Source: Muribaculaceae bacterium
GTDB lineage: Bacteria > Bacteroidota > Bacteroidia > Bacteroidales > Muribaculaceae
Direction of reading: 5' to 3'
Assembly (NCBI GenBank): GCA_017964485.1
Contig: JAGCRW010000034.1
Span: forward strand, 1 to 54,052
DNA length: 54,052 nucleotides
The notes beneath the pieces are model-generated. The model made no database searches. It was not told where the DNA came from and worked only from the letters and a program-made list of their open reading frames with translations. Of the stretch, positions 16,245 through 24,714 are shown piece after piece. Position 1 is the stretch's first letter, and the number at the start of each line of letters is the position of its first letter. The position numbers were made by a program, and so were the translations under genes.

Positions 16245-17984
16245 ATGGATAATTATCGTCGTCATATAGCACGTATTGCGGCATGGTTGCGTGGCATGGC
16301 ACTTGTGGTTGCCATGTTGTGTGGGTGTGTCTTTAGTGCTGGTGCACAGGTGATTATCAATGGAGTGAGGGCTTTTACTGATGAAGGTAGCAATATGCTG
16401 CTTTATAGCCTGCCACAGTCTGCATTTGGCGATGATTTCACTGCGCAGGTGCAGGTGGATACCGCCTCGCATTGGCACAACATTACAGTTGCCGGACAGC
16501 CGCTTACGAGCAATCCCGTCACGTTCAGCGACGTGAGTGGTGACAAGGTGTATATCGTTAGGGCTATAGAAGATGGCAAGCAGGTGGTTAAACGCTTAAT
16601 GTTCACCTTCCTGCCCATCATGAGCATTGATGGCGAGATGGGCTATGAAGTTGCTGACACCCATGTGACGCTAATGGATCCCGATGGCGCTACCGATGAG
16701 GGAATGCGCGCTCTGGTGAAGTGGCGTGGGGGATACACTAATACTGAGGGGCGCCACAAGCGCAACTACAGCATAAAATTTATTGACGAAAATGGCGATA
16801 AGCAGAACCGCAAACTGCTGGGTTTGCGCCGCGACAACCATTGGAAGCTAGATGCTGGGCAGGTTGACCTGTCGCGCGTGCGCAACCGTTTTGCTACTGA
16901 CTTGTGGCTCGACATGGCGCGTGAGCCTTACTACTATGACCAGGCGCCCGATGCGCTGCTGGGCGCTCGTGGCAAGATGGTTGAGGTGTTTGCCGGCGGC
17001 AGATATATGGGCATATATTCGCTGATGGAGAGTATTGACCGCAAACAGCTGCAACTCAGGAAGTATGATGAAGACACGCATCTAATTCACGGCATGTTGT
17101 GGAATGCTGCCGAATGGAGCAAAGTGGCAGAGTTCAAGCAATATGTGCCCTACAACAACAATAGCCCCAATTACGACACCTTTGTGGTGGAGTACCCTGA
17201 GTTTGAGGAAGTTCATCCCACCCATCATGAGGACTTGTATAATGCGGTGAAATTTGTCGCCACAAGCGAAGTAGATAGTTATAATGCCCATGCCCACGAG
17301 TACTTCGACATGCCGGTGCTTATTGACTACGCCATCTTCATCCAATTCCTTATTTCGGTGGATAATGGCGTGAACAATATCTACTGGGCAATCTATGACC
17401 GTGAAGTGGACAAGCGACTCACGCTGGCTGCTTGGGACCTTGACTGGTCGCTGGGTACCAACCGCGACTCCCTCGACTTCCGCGGAGGCAGGGCAGAACC
17501 CGACCATGACTTCAAATTCTCGAGTAGGGAGTTTAATATGTTTAAAGACCCAGAGTGCATCTACCACGATGTCATGATAAAACGCTACTGGCAACTGCGC
17601 AAGTCGTGGCTCAGCGAGCAAAACCTTGCCGACAGACTGAATGCCCTAGTTAATCCGCTGGTAGAGAGTGGGGCAGTGGCTCGCGAAGAGGCACGCTGGA
17701 CTGGCGACAGCGACATCAATGGCCTGCCGCTCGACATCGTGGGCGAGAAGGACTATATCATCGACTGGATACATAAGCGCTTGACGCACCTCGACTGCAC
17801 CCTTATGCGCCACCCCTGCGACGTTGATGGCGATGGTGCTGTCACCGCCTATGATATATTATTGGTTCAAGACTACTTGCTCAATGGCGGCACTTTCAAC
17901 AACCGCTATGACGTCGACGGCGATGGCTGCGTCACGTCGGCCGACCTAACTACGCTTTATGAACAAATTTTAGGATTACAATAA
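16245..17984 (+). CDS. CotH-kinase family protein with C-terminal dockerin
   Basis: 579 residues. A signal peptide ends near FSAGAQ (about 35). After a beta-rich N-terminal part comes a CotH-type core: RNYSIKFIDENGDKQNRKLL, RRDNHWKLDAGQ, RYMGIYSLMESIDRKQLQL (about 251-269) and AAWDLDWSLG (about 396-404), where the two Asp match the WDxDxxxG catalytic motif. CotH proteins of Bacillus spores are protein kinases; the substrate here is unknown. Residues about 524-579 form a dockerin pair (CDVDGDGAVTAYD and YDVDGDGCVTSAD), both calcium-loop-like. It is followed after 3 nt by a paralogue in the same direction. No clear TAnnTTTG promoter was found in the 281-nt divergent gap. Confidence 0.87.
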   Translation: MDNYRRHIARIAAWLRGMALVVAMLCGCVFSAGAQVIINGVRAFTDEGSNMLLYSLPQSAFGDDFTAQVQVDTASHWHNITVAGQPLTSNPVTFSDVSGDKVYIVRAIEDGKQVVKRLMFTFLPIMSIDGEMGYEVADTHVTLMDPDGATDEGMRALVKWRGGYTNTEGRHKRNYSIKFIDENGDKQNRKLLGLRRDNHWKLDAGQVDLSRVRNRFATDLWLDMAREPYYYDQAPDALLGARGKMVEVFAGGRYMGIYSLMESIDRKQLQLRKYDEDTHLIHGMLWNAAEWSKVAEFKQYVPYNNNSPNYDTFVVEYPEFEEVHPTHHEDLYNAVKFVATSEVDSYNAHAHEYFDMPVLIDYAIFIQFLISVDNGVNNIYWAIYDREVDKRLTLAAWDLDWSLGTNRDSLDFRGGRAEPDHDFKFSSREFNMFKDPECIYHDVMIKRYWQLRKSWLSEQNLADRLNALVNPLVESGAVAREEARWTGDSDINGLPLDIVGEKDYIIDWIHKRLTHLDCTLMRHPCDVDGDGAVTAYDILLVQDYLLNGGTFNNRYDVDGDGCVTSADLTTLYEQILGLQ

Positions 17985-17987
17985 GAT

Positions 17988-19700
17988 ATGACACATAAAA
18001 TGAGATATAAACTCTTAGTATTGACTGTTTTATACTTTGTGACCAATATCACAGCGAATGCATTGGTAAAGATCACTGTAAACGGCAGTCCGGCATTCTG
18101 CGACAGTGTGGCAAGCACCTTGCTGGTGTCGGTGCCGCAGCAATGGTTTGGCGGCAGTCAGACGGTTGTTGTTCATGGAGTTGATGGTTGCCAAGTGGTG
18201 AGCATCGATGACGTGCCACTTGCCAGTGACAGCACATTTACATTCAATGACATTGCTGGCAATAAGTCATGGTCGGTACAGTGTGTTGACGGCAAGGAAT
18301 ATACTTTGCAGTTCACCTACTTGCCAATAGTGGAACTGGAGGGCGATTTCGGCTACGATTATGCCGCTGGCACTGTGGTGCTTGCCGAGCCAGGTGAGAG
18401 CGCCAGCGAGGCGATGACCGCTAAAGTGAAATGGCGAGGAAACACCACCAATACCCCCGAGAAGCACAAGCGCAACTACAGCATTAAGTTTGTGGATGCT
18501 AATGGCGAGAAGCAGAACCGCAAACTGATGAATATGAGGCGCGACAACCACTGGATTCTCGATGCCGGGCAGCCCGATATGGCACGTGTGCGCAACCGCG
18601 TCGCCACCGAGCTCTGGCTTGACATGTCAAGATCTCCCTACTATTATGAGCAGGCACCCGATGTGCTCACTGGCGTGCGGGGCGAGGTTGTAGAGGTGTT
18701 TTTGGGAAGCGAATATCGCGGCATCTTCTCTCTCACCGAGGCTATGGACCGCAAGCAGCTGCAGCTGGTTAAGCACGACACCATCAACAACGTGTTTCAC
18801 GGTGGACTGTGGAAGACCGATGAATTCAATTCCCAGACAGGATTCCGCTACACCCTGCCGTTTAATGACTCTCTCCCCGACTATTGCAGTTTTGCTGTGA
18901 AATATCCCGAATTAGATGAGGTGTTCCCCACCAGTTATCAGGTGCTCTTTGATGCCATCTACTCAATGGAAATCAGCGAGACAATTGAGACCTATAACGA
19001 TGTGGTGGACAGTCATTTCGACATGCCGGTGGTGATCGACTACACCATATTTTACTTAACTCTTAATGCCAACGACAACTCGGCACGAAACATCTATTGG
19101 TATTGCTATGACCGTGCTGTGGACCAACGATTATCGGTTGCCGTGTGGGACCTTGACGCCTCGGTGGGCCAGACTTGGTCGCCCGTTGATTGGAGGCCGC
19201 CACTCACTGCCTACGATTACTTCAAAATACCCTATAACTGGCTCTTCAAGATGCTGTTTCACAACAAGTGCAAGTATCGCCAGGACTTCCTTGACCGCTA
19301 TGATGAGCTGCGTGCCACCTGGCTCAGCACTGAGAGTCTGGTGAACCGCTATGCCACTGCTATTGACAGGCTTATCGACTGTGGTGCCGCCACCCGCGAG
19401 GAGCAGCGCTGGAATGGCGACAGTGACCTCTTTGGACATCCGCTGAACTTCGTAGAGGAGAAGGAGTACATCACCGAGTGGTTAACCCAGCGCATGCCGC
19501 TGCTCGACGTGTGGATGCACCACCACATCTGCGACGTTAACAACGACGGCACTGTCACCGCTGCCGATATCACAAGGCTTTATGATTTCCTGCTTAATGG
19601 TCATAATGCTGAATATGACGAGCACCTTGACACCAACTTCGACGGCGTTATCACTGCCTACGACATAACCAACGTCTATGATGTGCTGCTAGGGTATTAA
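17988..19700 (+). CDS. CotH-kinase family protein with C-terminal dockerin, second copy
   Basis: 570 residues, a tandem paralogue of the preceding gene starting 3 nt after its stop, so the pair is co-translated. The signal peptide ends near NITANA. The CotH core repeats the same landmarks: RNYSIKFVDANGEKQNRKLM, RRDNHWILDAGQ, YRGIFSLTEAMDRKQLQL (about 241-258) and AVWDLDASVGQ (about 384-394, both catalytic Asp kept). The dockerin pair (CDVNNDGTVTAAD, TNFDGVITAYD) occupies about 514-570. The two genes have diverged throughout, so this is an old duplication. No terminator is obvious right after the stop; a micro-repeat tract follows. Confidence 0.87.
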   Translation: MTHKMRYKLLVLTVLYFVTNITANALVKITVNGSPAFCDSVASTLLVSVPQQWFGGSQTVVVHGVDGCQVVSIDDVPLASDSTFTFNDIAGNKSWSVQCVDGKEYTLQFTYLPIVELEGDFGYDYAAGTVVLAEPGESASEAMTAKVKWRGNTTNTPEKHKRNYSIKFVDANGEKQNRKLMNMRRDNHWILDAGQPDMARVRNRVATELWLDMSRSPYYYEQAPDVLTGVRGEVVEVFLGSEYRGIFSLTEAMDRKQLQLVKHDTINNVFHGGLWKTDEFNSQTGFRYTLPFNDSLPDYCSFAVKYPELDEVFPTSYQVLFDAIYSMEISETIETYNDVVDSHFDMPVVIDYTIFYLTLNANDNSARNIYWYCYDRAVDQRLSVAVWDLDASVGQTWSPVDWRPPLTAYDYFKIPYNWLFKMLFHNKCKYRQDFLDRYDELRATWLSTESLVNRYATAIDRLIDCGAATREEQRWNGDSDLFGHPLNFVEEKEYITEWLTQRMPLLDVWMHHHICDVNNDGTVTAADITRLYDFLLNGHNAEYDEHLDTNFDGVITAYDITNVYDVLLGY

Positions 19701-19702
19701 TT

Positions 19703-19790
19703 AATGCACAATGCTTAATGCACAATTCTTAATGCACAATGCACAATTCTTAATGCACAATTCATAATTCTTAATGCACAATCTTGTTAG
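19703..19790. repeat. AATGCACAAT micro-repeat tract
   Basis: Degenerate head-to-tail units of the type AATGCACAAT, AATTCTT and AATTCAT, starting 2 nt after a stop codon. The same words appear in the rimP leader (28837-28976), near 51625-51655 and near 14005-14030. There is no spacer structure, so it is not a CRISPR array. Confidence 0.75.
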
Positions 19791-19800
19791 ATACTGGTTT

Positions 19801-19849
19801 TCTCACACAAAGCCGCACCTGTCGGTGCCGAAAAGCTGGCTTGCGCCAG
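19801..19849 (-). repeat. Dispersed hairpin element with CACCGACAGGTG core
   Basis: Read on the minus strand: a hairpin (CTGGC, GCAA, GCCAG), then CTTTTCG, then a self-complementary core (CACC GACA GGTG), then CTTTGTG. The two other copies (43211-43260, 45303-45349) keep the core and the hairpin position, but the hairpin sequence is different (CCGCGC/GCGCGG), which argues that the stem itself is selected. Confidence 0.7.
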
Positions 19850-19863
19850 ATTGTTATATAATT

Positions 19864-19921
19864 CTACGGAGGCTTGGAGTATTGGAGGTTGTTTAACTCC
19901 CAAACTCCTAAAACTCCGTAG
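19864..19921 (-). repeat. CTACGGAG inverted-repeat element
   Basis: 58 bp bounded by CTACGGAG and CTCCGTAG. One arm contains three GGAG words and the other three CTCC words, so a long imperfect hairpin can form. A second copy lies at 44915-44973, also just downstream of a surface-protein gene and in the same relative order with the CACCGACAGGTG element. Confidence 0.7.
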
Positions 19922-19980
19922 CTCAAATTTTCAAACAAAACCAACAAATAAAAACAAGAGCAACAATTTCCTATGCGCAT

Positions 19981-20021
19981 AAGAAGAGAAAATGCCGTGA
20001 CTGGGGTTACCAATCACGGCA
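19981..20021 (-). terminator. Terminator of the 816-residue BspA-like gene
   Basis: On the minus strand, 22 nt past the stop: GCCGTGA and TCACGGC arms (19994-20020) with extra inner pairing, followed by a T-rich run. The rest of 19701-20042 holds only the repeat elements listed. Confidence 0.85.
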
Positions 20022-20042
20022 ATTAGTGTTATTGACTCTTTA

Positions 20043-22493
20043 TTAATTTCCGAGTAGGATGCTGTAGATAGCGGTTATGTCGGCAGCTGTTACTTCGCCG
20101 TCGCCATCAATGTCGCTGGTGGCGATATAAGTCCCGTCATTGTTGAGCAGATAATCGTAGAGCGCTGTCACGTCGGCGGCTGTGACCTCTCCGTCACCAT
20201 TTGCGTCGCCTGGCACCAACTCAACGATATTGAGGAATTGCTGCCACTGGTCGGCATTCATATAAAGTTCACCTATTCCTGCTGGCACGTGGAGCACACA
20301 GTTCTCATAGTCCATGTTCTTGAACACGTTGGTGCCCATCGTCACTGTGGTTGGGTCGGCTATAAAGCTAGTTAGTGATGTCATTGCCGCACAACCATAG
20401 AAGCATCCCTGTCCTAAAGACGTCACCCCGCTGCCGATTATTGCCTCTTCCAGAGCATAGCATTGAGAGAACACGTATTGCTCAAGCGTCACAACCGAGT
20501 TGGGTACAAAGATTTTCTTCAGTCCTAAGATGTGGTTGAATGCCGAGCGCTCAATTACAGTCACCGAACTAGGGATTTTGATGGTCTCTATGCCATGATG
20601 CTCATAGAACGCAAAAGTGCCAATTGTAGTAACGGTTTCAGGAATCACCGTTTCTTTGCAGCCAGCGACAAGTCGATTGGTAGCTTTCTCGATGATTGCG
20701 TTGCAGCCATTGCGTGAGTCATATATTGCATTGCCACTCTTTACAGTCATTGAAGTAAGCGCCTCGCAGCCTGCGAAGGCATAGGTGCCAATAGATGTCA
20801 ATGTGATTGGAATTGTCACCGATTCCAAAGTCTTGCAGTTTCGGAAGGCGTGCTCGGCAATTGCAATGACAGTATAAGTCACATCGTCGTGGGTCACCGT
20901 CATTGGAATATTGGCTGTGACAAGACCAGGATAGTTGTTGGCATAACTGTCTCTATTGTCAGTATAAGTGATTGTGAGTGTCTCATTGTCGCTGTTGATT
21001 TTATAGGCGATACCATCTTCTATGAAATCATAGTCAATAACAATTGGTTTGGAGACAGTCAACTGGCAAGTCGCGGATAGGTTGGAACCATCGGCGGTGG
21101 TAGCAGTGATGGTAGCAGAACCTGCGGCAACGGCTGTCACCTTGCCTTGCTGGTTAACAGTGGCGACAGATGGGTTGCTTGAATTCCAGGTCACGCTGTC
21201 GTTGGTAACATAGCCTGGGTTGACGATGGCAACAAGTGTCTCAGTGTCACCCACCACAAGGCTCAGTTCGCTCTTGTTGAGTGTGATGCTTGTGGCGAGA
21301 GCTTCGGTAGAGTCCACTTCTATAATATTAGCAAACTTGCTCCAAGGCTTGGTGGCTCTGTAGATGTCAGATTTGCCTATGGGAACATACAGCGGGCATT
21401 GTGACATCACGTTTGGAGCAAAAATACTGTCACTTCCATAAACAAGCGCTTGTGGATCCATTATTTTAGAATAAACAGCGTTTAAGTCGGTGCAATAAAA
21501 GAATGCGCTTTTGCTTATTGATGTCACTGAGTTTGGAATCACAAGATTAGTAACCTTTTTTCCACCAGTGCATAAATCGGCAGCGTTAGATAATGGATTA
21601 GCGGTAAAATCACCGTCACGAATAGGGTTATAATAGTCGGTTCCCCAATAATTAATTGGATTACCCTCTTCGTCATAGTCATACGCCTCATAACTAAGAT
21701 AATGCCCAAGATAAGTGGTTTCAAAACTCATTTCACACCAAGTCTTAATATCATCAACATTAACCTGAGTCAAGTTGCTGCAATTGGCGAAAGCTCGCAG
21801 ACCTATATTTTTCAACGAGCTTGTTATGGTTACACTATTTATACCGCACCCATAGAAAGCCCCACCTTTAATTGATGAGACAGAGCTTGGTATGACAAGG
21901 TCGGTAATCTTATTGCCATCTAAGTATAAATCATGAGCAAAATATAAAGGATTAGCAGTGTAATCATATTTATAATCATAACCAAATTTACCAAATGGAC
22001 CCAACATTGATTCCACATAATATAACACCTGAAAATCAATGTCACACCATGCGCTCAAATCATTGATTTTCACCTCGGTCAAGCTTGTACAGCCATAAAA
22101 GGCAAACAGACCAATCTTCTTTATCGTGCTCGGAATTGACACCGATGTCAAATTACTGCAGTTAGAAAAGGCTTCCCAGTCAATTTCAGTGACAGTGTAA
22201 GTTTTTCCATTACGAGTAACAGTTTCGGGTATGATCAGCTCTCCGCTTAGGTATGTATACCCAACATAGCTAGTTATAGGGTAATCATAATAATCCCAAA
22301 AATTCTCTTGAATTGAAACTAAATCTTCATGATGAAGATCCCTGGGCATCACCGATACTGTATTTTCAGATGTCTTTTTGTAACACAGCCCATCGACAAC
22401 AAAGTCGTAGCCGTAGGTGTAGGCGCTAGCCAATTGCGGGAGTGCAAAAAGCGACACCAGCAAACTAATTAGTAATAAACAAATCTTTTTCAT
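20043..22493 (-). CDS. BspA-like LRR surface protein with BIG2 and dockerin domains
   Basis: 816 residues. A signal peptide ends near LASAYT. BspA-type leucine-rich repeats (LRR_5) run from about 90 to 385, with the repeated pattern VIPSSVSSIKGGAFYGC / AFANCSNLTQV. A bacterial Ig-like BIG2 domain occupies about 398-478 (SITLNKSELSLVVGDTE, WNSSNPSVATV, GKVTAVAAGSATITAT). A second LRR_5 block follows to about 740. The dockerin pair (GDANGDGEVTAADVTALY, SDIDGDGEVTAADITAIY) ends the protein. BspA-type repeats mediate binding to host proteins or other bacteria. The start lies about 32 nt behind copy 1 of the shared promoter module. A hairpin terminator follows. Confidence 0.9.
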   Translation of the reverse strand: MKKICLLLISLLVSLFALPQLASAYTYGYDFVVDGLCYKKTSENTVSVMPRDLHHEDLVSIQENFWDYYDYPITSYVGYTYLSGELIIPETVTRNGKTYTVTEIDWEAFSNCSNLTSVSIPSTIKKIGLFAFYGCTSLTEVKINDLSAWCDIDFQVLYYVESMLGPFGKFGYDYKYDYTANPLYFAHDLYLDGNKITDLVIPSSVSSIKGGAFYGCGINSVTITSSLKNIGLRAFANCSNLTQVNVDDIKTWCEMSFETTYLGHYLSYEAYDYDEEGNPINYWGTDYYNPIRDGDFTANPLSNAADLCTGGKKVTNLVIPNSVTSISKSAFFYCTDLNAVYSKIMDPQALVYGSDSIFAPNVMSQCPLYVPIGKSDIYRATKPWSKFANIIEVDSTEALATSITLNKSELSLVVGDTETLVAIVNPGYVTNDSVTWNSSNPSVATVNQQGKVTAVAAGSATITATTADGSNLSATCQLTVSKPIVIDYDFIEDGIAYKINSDNETLTITYTDNRDSYANNYPGLVTANIPMTVTHDDVTYTVIAIAEHAFRNCKTLESVTIPITLTSIGTYAFAGCEALTSMTVKSGNAIYDSRNGCNAIIEKATNRLVAGCKETVIPETVTTIGTFAFYEHHGIETIKIPSSVTVIERSAFNHILGLKKIFVPNSVVTLEQYVFSQCYALEEAIIGSGVTSLGQGCFYGCAAMTSLTSFIADPTTVTMGTNVFKNMDYENCVLHVPAGIGELYMNADQWQQFLNIVELVPGDANGDGEVTAADVTALYDYLLNNDGTYIATSDIDGDGEVTAADITAIYSILLGN

Positions 22494-22524
22494 AGCTATA
22501 GTGTTTTTAGTTATTTCTAGGTTG

Positions 22525-22607
22525 CAAAGTTAAGGAGAGAAAATGATTTTTGCAAGAAAATCGCCTGTATCCTTACTTTTTGCAATTCGCTGATAATCTT
22601 AAAGATA
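22525..22607 (-). promoter_or_regulatory. Shared promoter/operator module, copy 1
   Basis: Minus strand order: TATCTTTA (22600-22607), 24 nt, TAAGGATA (22568-22575, one mismatch to TAAAGATA), 12 nt, TTG (22553-22555), 20 nt, TAACTTTG (22525-22532). It drives the 816-residue BspA-like gene with a leader of about 25 nt. Homology to copy 2 extends upstream through a conserved AAAAGGTACATTTTGA stretch into the 3' end of the preceding dockerin gene. Confidence 0.82.
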
Positions 22608-22703
22608 AAGCCTCTCAAAATGTACCTTTTAGGTTTTTGGCTGTTTTTGCCCTCAAAATTGTGCTAAAAAGCCAGTTTAAGCAGAGTTTTTTATTGGAGC
22701 GGG

Positions 22704-24659
22704 CTATTCTCCAAGCAGAATGTTGTAAACTGCAGTAATATCAGCACTGGTTACTTCGCCGTCTCCATCCACATCGCTGGTTTCATAATATTGGTAGTCG
22801 CTGTCGAGCAGATAGTTATAAAGAGCTGTGATGTCGGCACTTGTGACAACTCCATCGTCGTTCACATCGCCCTCGACAGGATTTTTCAGCCTTTGAGCCT
22901 TGTCATAGGCGCGACCTTTATATACGAGTTCGCCGTTTTCATAAACAGCTGCGAGGCTCGCCATGGGGTTGTTAAATCCTGTGTAGTAATCCCTATAAGG
23001 AATGAGCAAGTCGCCGAAATCACAGTCGACACCAATGCCTTCTATGGTTTTAAATGACCGTTCATCATTTCCATGGTCAATAAAATATCCTTTCCTGACA
23101 CTTTCTCCAACCTCAACATCTATTGATGAGTATGTTGTGTAATTTGTATCGTAATCATAAGGACCTTCATCACCAAATGAAATGTATGCCTCATTAGGCA
23201 GGAACATTGGTTTGCTGAAGTCGTACAATGTTTTTGGCATCATAAACCAATAAGTATAATAGAAATACTCGTCCTCTTCGTATGTATCAATATATACAGT
23301 GACAACCTTGTTCTCTTCTCTTACAAAGGCAACAAAATATGGATTTTGTGCGTTGCCCTGCTTGTCATAATCGGTGCGATAGATTTTATGGTAAACCTTT
23401 CCATCAATCGTTGTAGTGCCATTGAATTCAAGAGTGTAAAGCGAATGTTTAGGAAGAGGATCATCGCTTTCGCCCACATATTCCCAAATAACGCCCTCAC
23501 GCACGAGTGGAACGTAGCTATTCTCAACAATATTTATGAAATCTTTCCATGGGCTTCTGGCTTGATAAAGTGAAACAGTACCTTCGGGAACAAAGAGCAT
23601 ACACAATGACTTATCTACCCCCTCAAACACACGGTTGCCACACGTGACGTTTTGAGGTATTTGAATGTAGGAATGTATTGAGTTCAAACTTAAACAATTC
23701 ATAAAGGCTCTTGCCCCGATGCGCTGTATGTTTGCACCCAAATTGACCGATTCCAGTTTAGAGCAATATAAAAACGCACAACTGTCAATCACGTTAACCG
23801 ATTCTGGAATATTGATTGATTTAAGAGAAGTACAGTACTCAAAGCAGCTCAAGCTGATTGTTTCAATTCCTTCGCTCAATTGCACATCATGCAAAGAACT
23901 GCAAAACTCAAATGCTCTGGCGCCGAAATAAGAAAGTGGGCCATCGATAGTCACAGATGCCAAACTGTCGCAACCAGAAAAAGCTTGGTATCCAATACTA
24001 GTTACTGATGTTGGGATTGTTATGGTTTTGAGCCTGTCACAGTTATAGAATGCTTTATCGGCTATCGACTCAACAGAGGCAGGAATGAAGGAAGTGTTAC
24101 ATCCCATGAGCAACTCATTGGTAGAAGTCTTGATAAGAGCATTACAATTGTCGCGCGAGTCAAAAACCGTGTTCTCTGGGTCTACCCATATCTCCTCCAA
24201 CTGAGGGCACTCTTTAAGATTGTTGGTGCCTATTGTTTTTACTGAACTGGAAATGTTCACTGAGAGCAAATTCGCACAGACAGTAATTGCCGAATTGCCT
24301 ATTGATGTCACTGAGTTTGGGATGGTGATCGATGTCAGACTACTGCAACTATAGAAAGCAGAGGCACCTATCATCTTTACAGTATTAGGAATCTCGATTG
24401 ACTTCAAATTTTCAGCATATCTGAAAGCTTGGTCTGAAATGCGAACAACCTGATAGTTGTGGCCATTATAGCCCACAACGCTGGGAATTACCGCATTTAT
24501 CAAGTTCGCATAGTTGTCGTAGCCACTTGATTCTTTGACAACATTAACTCCTCCACTCGCTGTCTGGTAACAGATGCCATCAACAGTGAAAGTCACTGCA
24601 TTGGCGCTCAGCGCTAACACCATAGCGAACGCAAGAAGTAATAATAATTTTGTTTTCAT
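22704..24659 (-). CDS. BspA-like LRR protein with beta-rich domain and dockerin
   Basis: 651 residues. The signal peptide ends near LSANA (about 21). LRR_5 repeats span about 60-365 (IEIPNTVKMIGASAFYSC, ITIPTSVTSIGYQAFSGC). From about 378 to 580 lies a domain starting VPLVREGVIWEYVG that recurs in the short neighbour gene and in the broken gene at 43346. Dockerin repeats (GDVNDDGVVTSADITALY, SDVDGDGEVTSADITAVY) finish the chain. Its 3' end plus the following intergenic block is nearly the same as the corresponding end of the 611-residue CotH gene, which suggests exchange of gene ends. A TAACTTTG box lies 41 nt upstream of the start. Confidence 0.88.
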   Translation of the reverse strand: MKTKLLLLLAFAMVLALSANAVTFTVDGICYQTASGGVNVVKESSGYDNYANLINAVIPSVVGYNGHNYQVVRISDQAFRYAENLKSIEIPNTVKMIGASAFYSCSSLTSITIPNSVTSIGNSAITVCANLLSVNISSSVKTIGTNNLKECPQLEEIWVDPENTVFDSRDNCNALIKTSTNELLMGCNTSFIPASVESIADKAFYNCDRLKTITIPTSVTSIGYQAFSGCDSLASVTIDGPLSYFGARAFEFCSSLHDVQLSEGIETISLSCFEYCTSLKSINIPESVNVIDSCAFLYCSKLESVNLGANIQRIGARAFMNCLSLNSIHSYIQIPQNVTCGNRVFEGVDKSLCMLFVPEGTVSLYQARSPWKDFINIVENSYVPLVREGVIWEYVGESDDPLPKHSLYTLEFNGTTTIDGKVYHKIYRTDYDKQGNAQNPYFVAFVREENKVVTVYIDTYEEDEYFYYTYWFMMPKTLYDFSKPMFLPNEAYISFGDEGPYDYDTNYTTYSSIDVEVGESVRKGYFIDHGNDERSFKTIEGIGVDCDFGDLLIPYRDYYTGFNNPMASLAAVYENGELVYKGRAYDKAQRLKNPVEGDVNDDGVVTSADITALYNYLLDSDYQYYETSDVDGDGEVTSADITAVYNILLGE

Positions 24660-24699
24660 ATCTTTATTGTTTTTTATGTAGCAAATAATTTGAACGCCA

Positions 24700-24707
24700 C
24701 AAAGTTA
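24700..24707 (-). promoter_or_regulatory. Promoter -7 box TAACTTTG for the 651-residue gene
   Basis: TAACTTTG followed by TGGCGTTCAA, inside the 55-nt gap. The same string occurs upstream of the genes at 43346 (as TAACTTCG) and 45487 (as TAACTTAG), so those look like decayed copies. The -33 element is weak here. Confidence 0.55.
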
Positions 24708-24714
24708 GCAATAA

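Noticed and set aside
19703-19790. Possible CRISPR-like array
   Set aside because: Units are 7-10 bp, irregular, without unique spacers; no cas genes in the window.
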